Below are positions 50,124 to 59,158 of a DNA stretch of 64,000 bases, piece by piece. The notes under the pieces are model-generated. The model was not told the DNA's origin. It did no database searches and was given only the letters and a program-made list of their open reading frames with translations. Position 1 is the stretch's first letter. Each line of letters opens with the position of its first letter. The stretch is from Deltaproteobacteria bacterium (GTDB taxonomy: Bacteria > Desulfobacterota > Syntrophobacteria > Syntrophobacterales > Syntrophobacteraceae). Where the stretch lies: NCBI GenBank assembly GCA_021777755.1, contig JAJYDE010000001.1, forward strand, positions 1 through 64,000, written 5' to 3'. The position numbers were made by a program, and so were the translations under genes.

Positions 50124-50908
50124 TTCCTCGCCACCGCATATATGATTTTGTGGAGACTATTCTCTTTATCCGCTGTGATTGGGACAGGGGCGGTGTATTC
50201 AGTCATCCCGTCATAAATTTGCTCAGGCAGAGAAACGAGTTTTCCCATGAAGATACGTTTAAGGTAAGCTCTGCTTTTCAGTGTGCCGGGAATGAGATCA
50301 AGCGAAACCGCAGCCCGCTTTAACATTGATATGGCCTTCTCCAACGGCCTTGAGTTGTCTGCCGGAAACCCCCCATAAAACTCAACCGTACTGAAATCGC
50401 CTCGCAGTAAGTGATGGAGTTCCGGTACGGAAAAGTACTTGAAGGTGTAAGGCGAAGGATGGAAATCCACCCAGTTTTTGTTAACGGTGCACAACAGAAG
50501 CTCTCCGCCCGGTCTCAGCACTCTGGCAGCTTCGCCGATAAACTTCTGGGGATGCTCCAGGTAGTAGAGGGCCTCGAACAAAATCGCCAAGTCCACACTT
50601 TCGTCGCAAAGGTCCAGGTTTTGAGCATCAAGGAACCTGACCTCTATTCCAGACTCAGGTCCCAGATACATGTGGACGGATTTCAGATTTTGCTGATCGA
50701 TATCTCCAGCAGTGACATTTCGAGCACTTTGGGCAAGATACCTCAAGCCAATTCCTGTCCCGCAGGCAACTTCCAGCACGTCTTTCCCCACCGCGCGATC
50801 TCTTGCAAATCTATAGCGCTGATAAAGTCGTCCAAGCTGCTCGACGGAAGCCCTGTGGCCAGGCGACTCAGTGATTAGCGAGAAGTCAAAACGCTGTTCT
50901 ACCTCCAC
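50120..50908 (-). CDS. Class I SAM-dependent methyltransferase
   Basis: 262 residues from a GTG at 50908 with AAGGA eight bases upstream. KDVLEVACGTGIGLRYLA is SAM motif I; VDLAILFEALYYLEHPQKFI and VLRPGGELLLCTVNKNW follow (Methyltransf_11 type). As first gene of the minus-strand locus it may methylate a sugar, a chain end or the lipid carrier product. Its promoter should lie upstream, within 50.9-51.2 kb. Confidence 0.85.
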   Translation of the reverse strand: MEVEQRFDFSLITESPGHRASVEQLGRLYQRYRFARDRAVGKDVLEVACGTGIGLRYLAQSARNVTAGDIDQQNLKSVHMYLGPESGIEVRFLDAQNLDLCDESVDLAILFEALYYLEHPQKFIGEAARVLRPGGELLLCTVNKNWVDFHPSPYTFKYFSVPELHHLLRGDFSTVEFYGGFPADNSRPLEKAISMLKRAAVSLDLIPGTLKSRAYLKRIFMGKLVSLPEQIYDGMTEYTAPVPITADKENSLHKIIYAVARK

Positions 50909-50951
50909 TTAACAAATCCTTCTTCGTGGTTTGCGGGAAGAACTAACAAAC

Positions 50952-50989
50952 AGTGTGCATTCGGTGACATTCCTGTGACATCGCACACT
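50952..50989. repeat. Inverted repeat with internal GTGACAT direct repeats
   Basis: AGTGTGC (50952-50958) and GCACACT (50983-50989) are exact inverted copies. Between them GGTGACAT and TGTGACAT repeat. The region precedes the first gene of the locus, so this may be an operator or promoter element. It also resembles the multiple short repeats at ends of IS21-type elements. Confidence 0.45.
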
Positions 50990-51793
50990 TTTGCCAGACT
51001 TGGGCGGAGACGGCATCAAACGGCCTCGACTTAGCGGGAGAATACCTAATACTGGGCGAAAAGACTCGGAGAAGCGACTGGCACGGCGATCATTACCTGT
51101 ACAGGCTGGATTTTTCACAACCATCCTACTGTTTCCGACCACCCGAAAATCTCCCCTATCCTTTGCGTTTCCGCATGCTGACGGCATAAGCCTTATGGCG
51201 GGTCGTCCGAGCATGGGTGGCTGAGTGCATTGTCTAGCTAGGTGGGGAACTGCATTGATTTGCCCGTTGAGCTGCCGGAGCTATTGTGGGAGCGCGAATA
51301 ACCGAATAAACAGCTCCGCCAACTCGATTACATGACCATCGAGTGTCCGAAATAAAAGGGGGTGGTGGAAACCGGCCAAGTCGGAATAAAAACGATCCCT
51401 GAACTCAGCTCAAGGCTGCATAACCTCGATTCGCCGCCGTTAAGGATGAAAGTCTAAGCTACCTACCCGGAGATTGCACCACTATCCTGCTCGGCCTCCC
51501 CACGCCAGCAAGGAAAAAGCATCTAACCAAATGTTTGGACCCAAACGCCGTAATAGCGAATTTAGTAAGAATTGCGAATTATTATGGCCGTGACTCGATC
51601 CTCTCCTCTGCCGCGACATAACGCCCAAACCCCGTCCCCTCGCCAACGCAAACGGGCAGGCGGCATCCCACTTAGGCATATAGATCCGCAAATGTTCATT
51701 TACATGAATATTCTTAAAGGCTTATGGCCCTTGGAATTATTTCGTTAACTCATCTTTCAGTAAAGTGAAGCCTACTGAACCTTGCCCGGAAAC
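50990..51793. other. Gap with no intact gene
   Basis: No convincing gene is visible. Several short frames are interrupted by many stops, for example near 51250-51420 a broken frame reading LPVELPELLWERE. The stretch joins the IS5 remnant and is probably eroded mobile DNA plus the promoter region of the polysaccharide locus. Confidence 0.4.
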
Positions 51794-52338
51794 TCAACAA
51801 AATTGATTAAGGTCTGTTACGTACATAACGCCGCACTTTCTGAGCACAATTATTGCCGCAACAAGGTGTGGCAGCCCTTCGTACGATTCGGTGGATTTCT
51901 CGTATCTAACGAGTAGCCTTCTGAAACAATTGAACCAGGAATGAGCGGCTTCAACAACCCGGCGGCGGGCTTTGAAATTTAAGTTGGCCCTCTTTTCCCG
52001 AATCGCCTCCCCTCGCTGCCTTACCTACTGAACATAATTCAGTGTTTTTCCAGCCTATTCAAACTGACTGGCCAAGCATAATCCTTCTCGCCACAAAAAT
52101 GTTGTTCCGTGTCGTCTGGACGGTATATCATAATTTCGTCTTCAAGTTGTATGTGACGTCAGGTCTGTTCGCCCCTGTTACGGTAATCGAAAGCGGGACA
52201 CCACGGCCGTCCAGCAGGAAATGACACTTGGTTCCTTTTTCCCCCTATCCGTTCGCGATGTTATAAGTTTTCAGCCGCCACCCGGCTTGCGAGGACAAAT
52301 TTGCGCAAGAAGCCCAAAGTCCTTTGTGCCGGACTGGT
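51794..52338 (-). pseudogene. IS5-family transposase remnant
   Basis: Read leftward, it encodes broken pieces of an IS5-type DDE transposase: GTKCHFLLDGRGVPLSITV with VTGANRPDV, then FKARRRVVEAAHSWFNCFRR and LLVRYEKSTESYEGLPHL, ending at the TGA at 51796-51794. Frameshifts and an in-frame TAG near the upstream end show it is dead. Terminal inverted repeats could not be identified. Confidence 0.8.
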
Positions 52339-52480
52339 CCACTTCTACACGTCTGCTTTGAGAAAGTCAATTATGACTTTCCTGAAGTTTGGACATTTTG
52401 AGTAGGCTGTTACATCCATGTTTGACAGACATACCTTGTAATGATATCCTCCAGTGCACCTCGGGAAGGAGGATAGAGCC

Positions 52481-52810
52481 ATGGACAAAGACGAAATACG
52501 CGACATTATTCTTAATGCAATCGAAGAGTCTCTTGATGCGCAACTGCGCGCGATCCGACGGATCAGAAAACCCATCGCCAAAAAAGAATCCAAGGAAAAG
52601 AGTATGTCTCGAATCGATATGGTTCATGACATACTCAAAAGAAGGCAGCCCCTCCACGTCACCGAGATCATCGACCAGATTGAAATGATCCATGGCGTTC
52701 GGCCTGACCGAGAATCGCTCGTCTCCGCAATCACAAAAAAAGTTGCGAGAGACGAACGCTTCGTGCGCACCGGTAAAAACACCTTTGCGCTGAAGGGGGA
52801 AAATCCATGA
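52481..52810 (+). CDS. Small HARE-HTH domain protein
   Basis: 109 residues from the ATG at 52481, which has GGAGGA upstream. The C-terminal two thirds (MSRIDMVHDILKRRQPLHVT and the EIIDQIEMIHGVRPDRESLV block, then FVRTGKNTFAL) match the HARE-HTH winged helix found in HB1/ASXL and restriction or modification proteins. The N-terminal 35 residues are a charged helix. It may bind DNA. It stands alone next to an IS5 remnant, and a 23-codon frame (52807-52878) overlaps its stop by ATGA. Confidence 0.75.
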   Translation: MDKDEIRDIILNAIEESLDAQLRAIRRIRKPIAKKESKEKSMSRIDMVHDILKRRQPLHVTEIIDQIEMIHGVRPDRESLVSAITKKVARDERFVRTGKNTFALKGENP

Positions 52811-52878
52811 CTATTTTCGATCCGTTTGGCCGTCTTTTCCGGGATGTCTTTTCGCGGGTATTCGTTCGGGAAACGTAG
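52807..52878 (+). CDS. Possible 23-residue peptide coupled to the HARE-HTH gene
   Basis: ATGA overlap with the preceding gene and a short frame MTIFDPFGRLFRDVFSRVF ending at TAG. It may be a leader or the head of a truncated gene. I do not recognise it; support is only the overlap and hydrophobic-aromatic composition. Confidence 0.25.
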   Translation: MTIFDPFGRLFRDVFSRVFVRET

Positions 52879-53398
52879 TCAAGGGCGGCCGTGCAACTCG
52901 GCATGGAATGGCTCTGCTCCACCGGACAACGCACTATATCCTGCGGAGGATTTTGTTTGCATTAAGTGGAAGTCTTTACAATAGAAGGATTTTCAAATCC
53001 CTGGTGGACCGGGTCGATCCGGTCCAGCCCCCGCCAAATTCGTGGTGGCGAACGCGAAAAAACCGGAATTGGGTATAATCTAATCATTTCGACGTGTTGG
53101 GAATTGGTGCGCAGCCTGTGCGCCTTGCAGTGGGGAAGAAGTCTCCCGCAAAGCCCGGTCGCATGAAGGTGGCTCCGGTCTCCTTGACCGAAATAGCCGA
53201 TGCCCGGCTAGTGTCCGACCGGAAACTCGTTTAAGTCGGAGACCAGGTATGGTTTTTCCGCCTTTAAAAAAGGGGGGCAGGGATTTGCGGATGTATCAAT
53301 CCGGTTTATTTGCAAAAATCCCCTAAATCAGACCTCGGTTAAGGGGGAATCGAGTTCTAAGCGCCCTCCGAATCCTGCGGTTTTCGGACGGACACAAG
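52879..53398. other. Gap with nested inverted repeat
   Basis: No gene seen. GGTCTCC (53177-53183) is matched by GGAGACC (53238-53244), enclosing TCCGAC (53214-53219) and GTCGGA (53235-53240). This is a compact palindromic element that could be a small non-autonomous repeat. Confidence 0.4.
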
Positions 53399-54520
53399 CT
53401 AGCCGCCAATTTTCTTGCGGGCCATTTCCGAGATCCGGTCCACTCTTGAGTCCATCCGTCCTTGGGTGAACAGGTCGCCTCGGGCGACATCTCTACAAAT
53501 TATCTCTGTCGCAAAGCTCAACCTCTCCCTGTTTTCCTGGCCCCAATCAGGCCGAAAGTCCGCGTATCGGGCAATGGCTTCTCGGGCTGCCACCGCTGAG
53601 GACAATTGGGGATATTTCTGCAAAACCTGGTCAAACGACGAGCTGCTGGACTCATTTCGTGCCGCCTCTCGCAGTGCCTGGGCGAGTTCAGGCGGCGAAG
53701 CGGTTCTTCTGCGCTGTTCCTCCGCGCGAGCTTGAGCGAGAGCCATCCCGGCCCGGATATCCACGGGCTGCTGTGACCTACCCCGGATCATTTCCTCTCT
53801 GTGCTGCATATAAGCATTACGCATAGCGACGTAGGGATCCAGGGAACCTTTTTTCATCGTTTCGTATTGATCGATATGTTCGGAGGCCTTGTTGACATAT
53901 TTGACGAAATCAACTGGGTAAGTGAGCCAGAAAGGTCCGGGCACCCAGTAGAGTGGGTCCATGAACGAATCGGCCGCCAACCCCGTTAGATCTCTTGTGT
54001 TCGAGGGGCCAAGCACCGGGACCACCAGGTAGGGCCCTGGTGCAACGCACCACGTGCCCAAGGTCTGGCCGAAATCAGCATCGCGCTCATGAACCCCGAA
54101 AGTATTTTGAGCGATATCGAACATGCCACCGACTCCGAGGGTGGAATTTATTACGAAACGTTCCATCTCTTCACCGGCCCGGTGAGGCTTTCCCTGCAGG
54201 ACGAGATTAACAACCCGCGAAGGGGCATCCAAATTTTGGAAACCGTTGTGGAAGACCTTGCGGGCGGGTGGGGGCAGTTGATCATAAACGACGGTCAAAG
54301 GTTTCACGACATCGGTGTAGAGCAGATCGTTAAAGGAGAAGACTTTCCTGTTGGAACGTTCGAGAGGGTCCCAGACTTTTTGTTCAACCGCGTCCGGTGG
54401 AGTAGCGACGGATTGTTCCTGATTGCTGAAAATCTGAGCACCGACCAGCCTTGGAAAGGATAAAGGGCTGAAAATAAAAAGAAGAAAAAACACCATTGCC
54501 AAGCGGACGATCTTTTTCAC
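53399..54520 (-). CDS. mlaA: MlaA (VacJ)-family protein
   Basis: 373 residues. MlaA is an outer-membrane component of the phospholipid-trafficking Mla system. The core is clear: DPLERSNRKVFSFNDLLYT, PPPARKVFHNGFQNLDAPSR, RFVINSTLGVGGMFD, and FGQTLGTWCVAPGPYLVVPV with GPSNTRDL. The signal peptide (VFFLLFIFSPLSFPRLVGAQ) has no Cys at its end, so it seems not to be a lipoprotein as typical MlaA is. An extra C-terminal region of about 110 residues (from about 265) is helical, with SSSSSFDQVLQKYPQLSSAV. No mlaBCDEF genes lie in the window. Confidence 0.85.
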   Translation of the reverse strand: MKKIVRLAMVFFLLFIFSPLSFPRLVGAQIFSNQEQSVATPPDAVEQKVWDPLERSNRKVFSFNDLLYTDVVKPLTVVYDQLPPPARKVFHNGFQNLDAPSRVVNLVLQGKPHRAGEEMERFVINSTLGVGGMFDIAQNTFGVHERDADFGQTLGTWCVAPGPYLVVPVLGPSNTRDLTGLAADSFMDPLYWVPGPFWLTYPVDFVKYVNKASEHIDQYETMKKGSLDPYVAMRNAYMQHREEMIRGRSQQPVDIRAGMALAQARAEEQRRRTASPPELAQALREAARNESSSSSFDQVLQKYPQLSSAVAAREAIARYADFRPDWGQENRERLSFATEIICRDVARGDLFTQGRMDSRVDRISEMARKKIGG

Positions 54521-55051
54521 CGATTGCTCCTGGTTGAGTGAACGGCCATCGATACGCTTCTTATATTAAAAGCGAAGATATGTGTCAAGTTCTACAAATT
54601 TGTTCAGAAATACGGGCTGGATTGAGCCTTCCGGCTTTCCCGAAGAGACGGGGTTGGGGCGGATGGCTCAATAAGATTCATCCGACAACTAATTTTTTTG
54701 CCACGCCTGCGTGAAGCGTTCCGGCGCCTGGTTGGTCGTCTCATCAGGGAACGCCATGCCGCGGTCAGGTTGGCGGTCAGGTTGAACGATCTACAATGGA
54801 ACCTTCGACCGGGCTTTTCAAAACACATGGTGGAATGGCCAGTAACCTTCAACAACCGGGGTATGCTCCCTGTTAAACGGTCTAAGGACCGTTTCGGGGG
54901 ATTGTCATTCCGCGAAAAATTGCTGGCTTGGATTTGCGATCTGCGGTAGATATTTTACTCATTACCCGCTCGGCTCACCGCAAAACCGACTCCGGTTCTG
55001 CTATGGAATTACCTGACTCCGAACACCATTTCTCACAGGGAGGAAAATCCC
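54521..55051. other. Gap upstream of SAM hydroxide adenosyltransferase gene
   Basis: Mostly unassigned. A tandem GCGGTCAGGTTG-like duplication lies at about 54762-54786. A plus-strand open frame with a TTG at 54698 (83 codons, ends at 54949) is not recognised and has weak support. The GGGAGG before 55052 marks the next gene's start. Divergent promoters for the MlaA-like gene and the next gene should lie here. Confidence 0.35.
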
Positions 55052-55834
55052 TTGCATTTACCGGTGATAACCCTTTTGAGCGATTTCGGGCTCCGGGACG
55101 AATACGTGGCCGTGATGAAAGGGGTGATCCTTGAGATTTGCCCGGCCGCCCGCCTCATCGACATCTCTCATCTCATCGCCGCGCAGGATATAAGGGAGGC
55201 CGCTTTCGTTCTGTTTGCCGCCTGCGGCTATTTTCCCCGGGGGACAATACACCTTGCGGTGGTGGACCCGGGGGTGGGGACGGATCGAAAGGCGGTGGCG
55301 GTAAGGGCGGGGTCCTCTTTTTTCGTCGGACCGGATAACGGCCTTTTTTCCCTTGTTTTGAAAAAAGAATCGGTCTGGGAGGCAAGACTTCTGGAAAATC
55401 GGCGACTGCGGCGGACCCCGGTTGGCAGCACCTTTCACGGGCGTGACATTTTCGCGCCGGCGGCGGCCCACTTGGCCGCCGGTGTTGAATTCGAGGCCCT
55501 GGGGGCCTCCTGCGGCCTCATATCCGCCCCCTGGTGCGAACCGGTGGCGGGAAAGGATTTGGTGACGGGCGAGGTGATACACATAGATCGCTTCGGAAAC
55601 GGTGTCACCAACGTGGAGATAGGCTTACTGGAAAAATTGGCCCCGGCGGGGAAATGGACGGTGTGGACGGGGAAGGCGGCGGTTTCGATCCGGAAGACCT
55701 ACGGGATGGCTCTGGCCGGGGAAGCTTTGGCCCTGGCCGGGAGTACCGGGTTTATCGAAATAGCGGTCAACCGGGGAAGTGCTGCTCAAGCTCTTGAACT
55801 GCGTCCTGGAACCGAGGTGATCTTCAGGCTTTAG
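55052..55834 (+). CDS. SAM hydroxide adenosyltransferase (DUF62)
   Basis: 260 residues from a TTG at 55052, with GGGAGG eight bases upstream. VITLLSDFGLRDEYVAVMKG at the N-terminus, AVVDPGVGTDRKAVAV, FVGPDNGLFS, GSTFHGRDIFAPAAAHLA, and HIDRFGNGVTNVEIG are the family hallmarks (fluorinase/chlorinase fold). Most family members use water to cleave S-adenosylmethionine to adenosine and methionine. It lies just upstream of the gap operon with a 254-base gap, so it may be transcribed separately. Confidence 0.9.
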   Translation: MHLPVITLLSDFGLRDEYVAVMKGVILEICPAARLIDISHLIAAQDIREAAFVLFAACGYFPRGTIHLAVVDPGVGTDRKAVAVRAGSSFFVGPDNGLFSLVLKKESVWEARLLENRRLRRTPVGSTFHGRDIFAPAAAHLAAGVEFEALGASCGLISAPWCEPVAGKDLVTGEVIHIDRFGNGVTNVEIGLLEKLAPAGKWTVWTGKAAVSIRKTYGMALAGEALALAGSTGFIEIAVNRGSAAQALELRPGTEVIFRL

Positions 55835-56014
55835 AGCCGGACCGCTTTACTTTGCCTTGATTCAATCTTAACTTGGCGGCCAATTCCGGTTTTTCCAAGT
55901 GGATATGAAATCTTTGATAAAGGAAGGATTTTTTTGAATTTGTCCAATAATTCGCTACAGGGCAAAGTTTTCAGGCCGTGGGCCGGGTTTATTTCTTCCG
56001 GAATCCTGTTAAGT

Positions 56015-56020
56015 TATAAT
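56015..56020 (+). promoter_or_regulatory. Putative -10 element of the gap promoter
   Basis: A perfect TATAAT with a weak TTTCTT -35 (55992-55997) 17 bases upstream. It lies about 65 bases before the gap start, the only sigma70-like pair I could see in this gap. The -35 is poor, so strength and identity are uncertain. Confidence 0.45.
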
Positions 56021-56088
56021 GAGTTATCGAATCATCCGCTTTTTTTGAACTGATGGTTTGACTTGGCGAACTTCAAAGGAGAAATCTT

Positions 56089-57099
56089 ATGGCAACTCGC
56101 ATAGCTCTGAACGGGTTTGGACGCATCGGACGTACGATTTTCAAAATCATCAAAGACAGGAAGCTACCCTTGGAAGTAGTTGCCCTGAACGATCTGGCGA
56201 CCCCGTCCGAGCTGGCTTACCTTCTCAAGTACGACTCGGTTCACGGCGTCTGGCCGACCGAGGTCGTGGGAACCGAAGACGAATTGATCGTCGAGGGCAG
56301 TGCGATCAAATGTTTGAAGATCGGAGACCCGGCCCAAATGCCGTGGCGGGAGTTGAAAATCGACGTGGTTTTGGAAGGCACGGGCCGATTCACCAATCGC
56401 GACGACGCGCAGAAGCACCTGGACGCGGGGGCTCGAAAAGTGATCATCACCGCTCCGGGCAAGGGCATGGACGCGACTTTCGTCATCGGGGTAAACGAGC
56501 AGAGCTATGATCCCCGGACCCATAACATCGTTTCCAACGCCTCGTGCACAACGAACTGTCTTGCTCCCGTCGCGGCCCTTCTGCACGACAGGTTCATTAT
56601 CGAGCACGGGCTCATGACGACCATTCACGCCTACACGATGGACCAGCGGTTGCACGATTCGATGCACAAAGACCGCAGGAGGTCGCGGGCCGCGACCTTG
56701 TCGATGATTCCAACCACTACCGGTGCGGCCCGGGCGGTGGCCGAGGTGATCCCGGATCTCAAGGGCAAACTCGACGGCCTGGCCATCCGCGTTCCTACAC
56801 CCAACGTTTCCCTGGTCGACCTGGTGTGCAGGCTCGGGCGCGATGTCACCAAAGAGGAAGTCAACAAGGTGATGGAAGATGCCGCAAACGGTCCGCTCAA
56901 GGGGATTTTGCGGTATGTGACCGAAGAACTCGTATCGGTGGATTTCAATCACACCTACTATTCGTCCAATTTCGATTCCAAGCTCACCACCGTCATGGCC
57001 GGCCGCATGGTCAAAGTGTTTAGCTGGTATGATAACGAGTATGGATATTCGAGCAGGGCGGCCGACCTGGCTGTGATGCTCGGACAGTCGCTGGATTGA
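56089..57099 (+). CDS. gap: Glyceraldehyde-3-phosphate dehydrogenase, type I
   Basis: 336 residues with AAAGGAG before the ATG. Oxidises and phosphorylates glyceraldehyde-3-phosphate to 1,3-bisphosphoglycerate. RIALNGFGRIGRTIFKI binds NAD; the Asp in VALNDL fits NAD preference. The catalytic Cys153 is in SNASCTTNCLAP. TLSMIPTTTGAARAV and WYDNEYGYSSRA complete the catalytic domain. First gene of a glycolytic cluster with pgk, tpiA and secG. Confidence 0.96.
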   Translation: MATRIALNGFGRIGRTIFKIIKDRKLPLEVVALNDLATPSELAYLLKYDSVHGVWPTEVVGTEDELIVEGSAIKCLKIGDPAQMPWRELKIDVVLEGTGRFTNRDDAQKHLDAGARKVIITAPGKGMDATFVIGVNEQSYDPRTHNIVSNASCTTNCLAPVAALLHDRFIIEHGLMTTIHAYTMDQRLHDSMHKDRRRSRAATLSMIPTTTGAARAVAEVIPDLKGKLDGLAIRVPTPNVSLVDLVCRLGRDVTKEEVNKVMEDAANGPLKGILRYVTEELVSVDFNHTYYSSNFDSKLTTVMAGRMVKVFSWYDNEYGYSSRAADLAVMLGQSLD

Positions 57100-57145
57100 T
57101 TTCTCCTCTTTTTCAGTAGTGAGTGCCGACATAAGGAGGGTAGCG

Positions 57146-58351
57146 GTGAAAACCCTTGATGACGTTGATCTCAGCGGCAAGCGCGTGTTCATGCGGGTCG
57201 ATTTCAATGTGCCTCTCGATAAGCAACAGCGGGTAAAAGACGATCTGCGTATTCGAGCGGTGCTACCCGGCATCCGAAAGGTTCTGGACTCCGGGGGCAG
57301 GCTGCTTCTTGCTTCCCATCTCGGAAGACCCAAGGGCAAGGTCGCCCGGGAGTTCTCGCTTGCCCCCGCGGCCGAGCGTCTCGGCAACCTCTTGGGTGGA
57401 CCCGTGACTCTTGCGCCCGACTGCATTGGACCGGAAGTGGAGAGTATGGCGGGCAAACTGAAAGAGGGCGAACTGCTGCTTTTGGAAAACCTGCGCTTCC
57501 ATCCGGAGGAGGAAAAAAACGATCCGGGGTTTTCAAAGCTTCTCGCGGACCTGGCCGACGTTTACATTAACGATGCCTTTGCCGCCTCTCACCGCGCCCA
57601 CGCCTCGGTGGAAGGCATAACGCATTTTATGTCCGTGTGCGCCGCGGGCTACCAGCTCCAAAAGGAGATCGACTATTTCCACAAGGCGATGGACCATCCG
57701 CAGCGGCCCCTGGCGATCATAGTCGGCGGGGCCAAGGTTTCCACCAAGCTCGGGCTGCTTGAAAACCTGATTTCCCGGACCGATTACCTGCTGATCGGCG
57801 GAGCGATGGCCAATACCTTCTTTAAAGCCAAGGGCCTTCAAACGGGCCGCTCCCTGGTTGAAGACGACTTTACCCAAAAGGCCGCCTCGCTGCTCCATGC
57901 CGCAGATAAAAGAGGGGTGAAGATCCTTTTGCCCGTCGATGTCGTCGTTGCGCCAAACGAGTCCGAGGGGGGGCGGGCCAGGCAGGTCCCCGTGGAAAGC
58001 GTCCCGGAGGATATGAGCATTCTCGACATCGGCGACAGGTCGGTTGAAGCCTTCCAAGCTGCCCTGAGGGGCTGCCGGACTATCATTTGGAATGGCCCGA
58101 TGGGTGTTTTCGAATCACCTCCTTTTAACAAGGGCACCTTCGCGCTCGCCGAATTCATGGGATCTCTCGATGCCCTGACGGTGGTCGGGGGTGGGGATTC
58201 GGCTTCGGCGGTCAGGCAGGCGAAGGCCGAAGACAAGGTGAGCTATATTTCCACGGGAGGTGGCGCTTTTCTGGAGATGCTGGAGGGAAAAGAGCTTCCC
58301 GGCGTTTTAGCCCTGGAGAAATGTTCAGAGAAAAGGCCTTGTTCGATATAA
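57146..58351 (+). CDS. pgk: Phosphoglycerate kinase
   Basis: 401 residues starting at the GTG at 57146, because AAGGAGGG sits six bases upstream and homology begins at KTLDDVDLSGKRV; a GTG at 57119 is in frame but has no ribosome site. RVFMRVDFNVPLDK, LLLASHLGRPKG, VLNRAH-like NDAFAASHRAHAS, and GGGDSASAVRQAKAEDK show both lobes. Transfers phosphate from 1,3-bisphosphoglycerate to ADP. It lies 46 bases after gap. Confidence 0.95.
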   Translation: MKTLDDVDLSGKRVFMRVDFNVPLDKQQRVKDDLRIRAVLPGIRKVLDSGGRLLLASHLGRPKGKVAREFSLAPAAERLGNLLGGPVTLAPDCIGPEVESMAGKLKEGELLLLENLRFHPEEEKNDPGFSKLLADLADVYINDAFAASHRAHASVEGITHFMSVCAAGYQLQKEIDYFHKAMDHPQRPLAIIVGGAKVSTKLGLLENLISRTDYLLIGGAMANTFFKAKGLQTGRSLVEDDFTQKAASLLHAADKRGVKILLPVDVVVAPNESEGGRARQVPVESVPEDMSILDIGDRSVEAFQAALRGCRTIIWNGPMGVFESPPFNKGTFALAEFMGSLDALTVVGGGDSASAVRQAKAEDKVSYISTGGGAFLEMLEGKELPGVLALEKCSEKRPCSI

Positions 58352-58375
58352 GAACAACTACCGCAGGAGATAACG

Positions 58376-59140
58376 ATGAATCCGGACAGAAGGCCGCTCA
58401 TCGCGGCCAACTGGAAGATGCACAAGACCTTGGGGGAAGCGGTTGCCTTCGTGGAGTCCATCCAGGAGCAAACGGGTCCGTGCGCCGACCGTGAAGTGCT
58501 GATTGCACCGCCTTTTACCGCACTGCGGGGGATAAGCGGTAAACTGAGCCTGCACGGATACTCTCTGGGAGCACAGAACTGCCATTGGGAGCAAAAGGGG
58601 GCCTTCACGGGCGAAATTTCCGCGGCGATGTTAAAGGATATGGGATGCGCCTACGTGATCGTGGGCCATTCGGAGCGCCGCCAGTTGTTCGGAGAAACCG
58701 ATGAAACGGTGAGGCTTAAGACCTCGGCGGCCATCGGAGCCGGGCTGGCTCCCGTTGTGTGCGTGGGGGAAGCCCTGGAGGAGCGCGAGCGGGGAGATGC
58801 TTTCGAGGTTATCGGCAGACAGCTGGAGGGGGCGTTTCAAGGTCTTGGCCCGGAGCGGATGAACGGAGTGGTCATCGCCTACGAGCCTGTGTGGGCGATC
58901 GGCACGGGCAGGACCGCCACGCCCGGCCAGGCGCAGGAGGTCCATGCCTTCATCCGGTCGAGGATTTCCTCGATTTTCGGTAAAGCCATTGAAAAAAGCG
59001 TGAGAATATTGTATGGTGGCTCGGTTAAACCGTCTAATGTGGACGCACTGATGGCCGAACCGGATATCGACGGGGCGCTGGTGGGTGGGGCGAGCCTGGA
59101 GGTCGGTTCATTTAAAAGCCTCATTCAATTTAACGTCTAG
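58376..59140 (+). CDS. tpiA: Triosephosphate isomerase
   Basis: 254 residues, start with CAGGAG upstream. Interconverts dihydroxyacetone phosphate and glyceraldehyde-3-phosphate. Catalytic Lys in AANWKMHK, His in VIVGHSERRQLFGE, Glu in AYEPVWAIGTGRTA, and the phosphate-binding ILYGGSVKPSN are all present. Follows pgk by 24 bases and precedes secG by 18, as in many bacteria. Confidence 0.96.
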   Translation: MNPDRRPLIAANWKMHKTLGEAVAFVESIQEQTGPCADREVLIAPPFTALRGISGKLSLHGYSLGAQNCHWEQKGAFTGEISAAMLKDMGCAYVIVGHSERRQLFGETDETVRLKTSAAIGAGLAPVVCVGEALEERERGDAFEVIGRQLEGAFQGLGPERMNGVVIAYEPVWAIGTGRTATPGQAQEVHAFIRSRISSIFGKAIEKSVRILYGGSVKPSNVDALMAEPDIDGALVGGASLEVGSFKSLIQFNV

Positions 59141-59158
59141 GCGAAAGAGAATTTCAAT

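Noticed and set aside
54698-54949. 83-codon plus-strand frame as a gene
   Set aside because: No ribosome site, no recognised motif and TTG start; mentioned only in the gap description.
56164-57456. 430-codon minus-strand open frame opposite gap/pgk
   Set aside because: Antisense shadow of GC-rich coding DNA; both plus-strand genes are certain.
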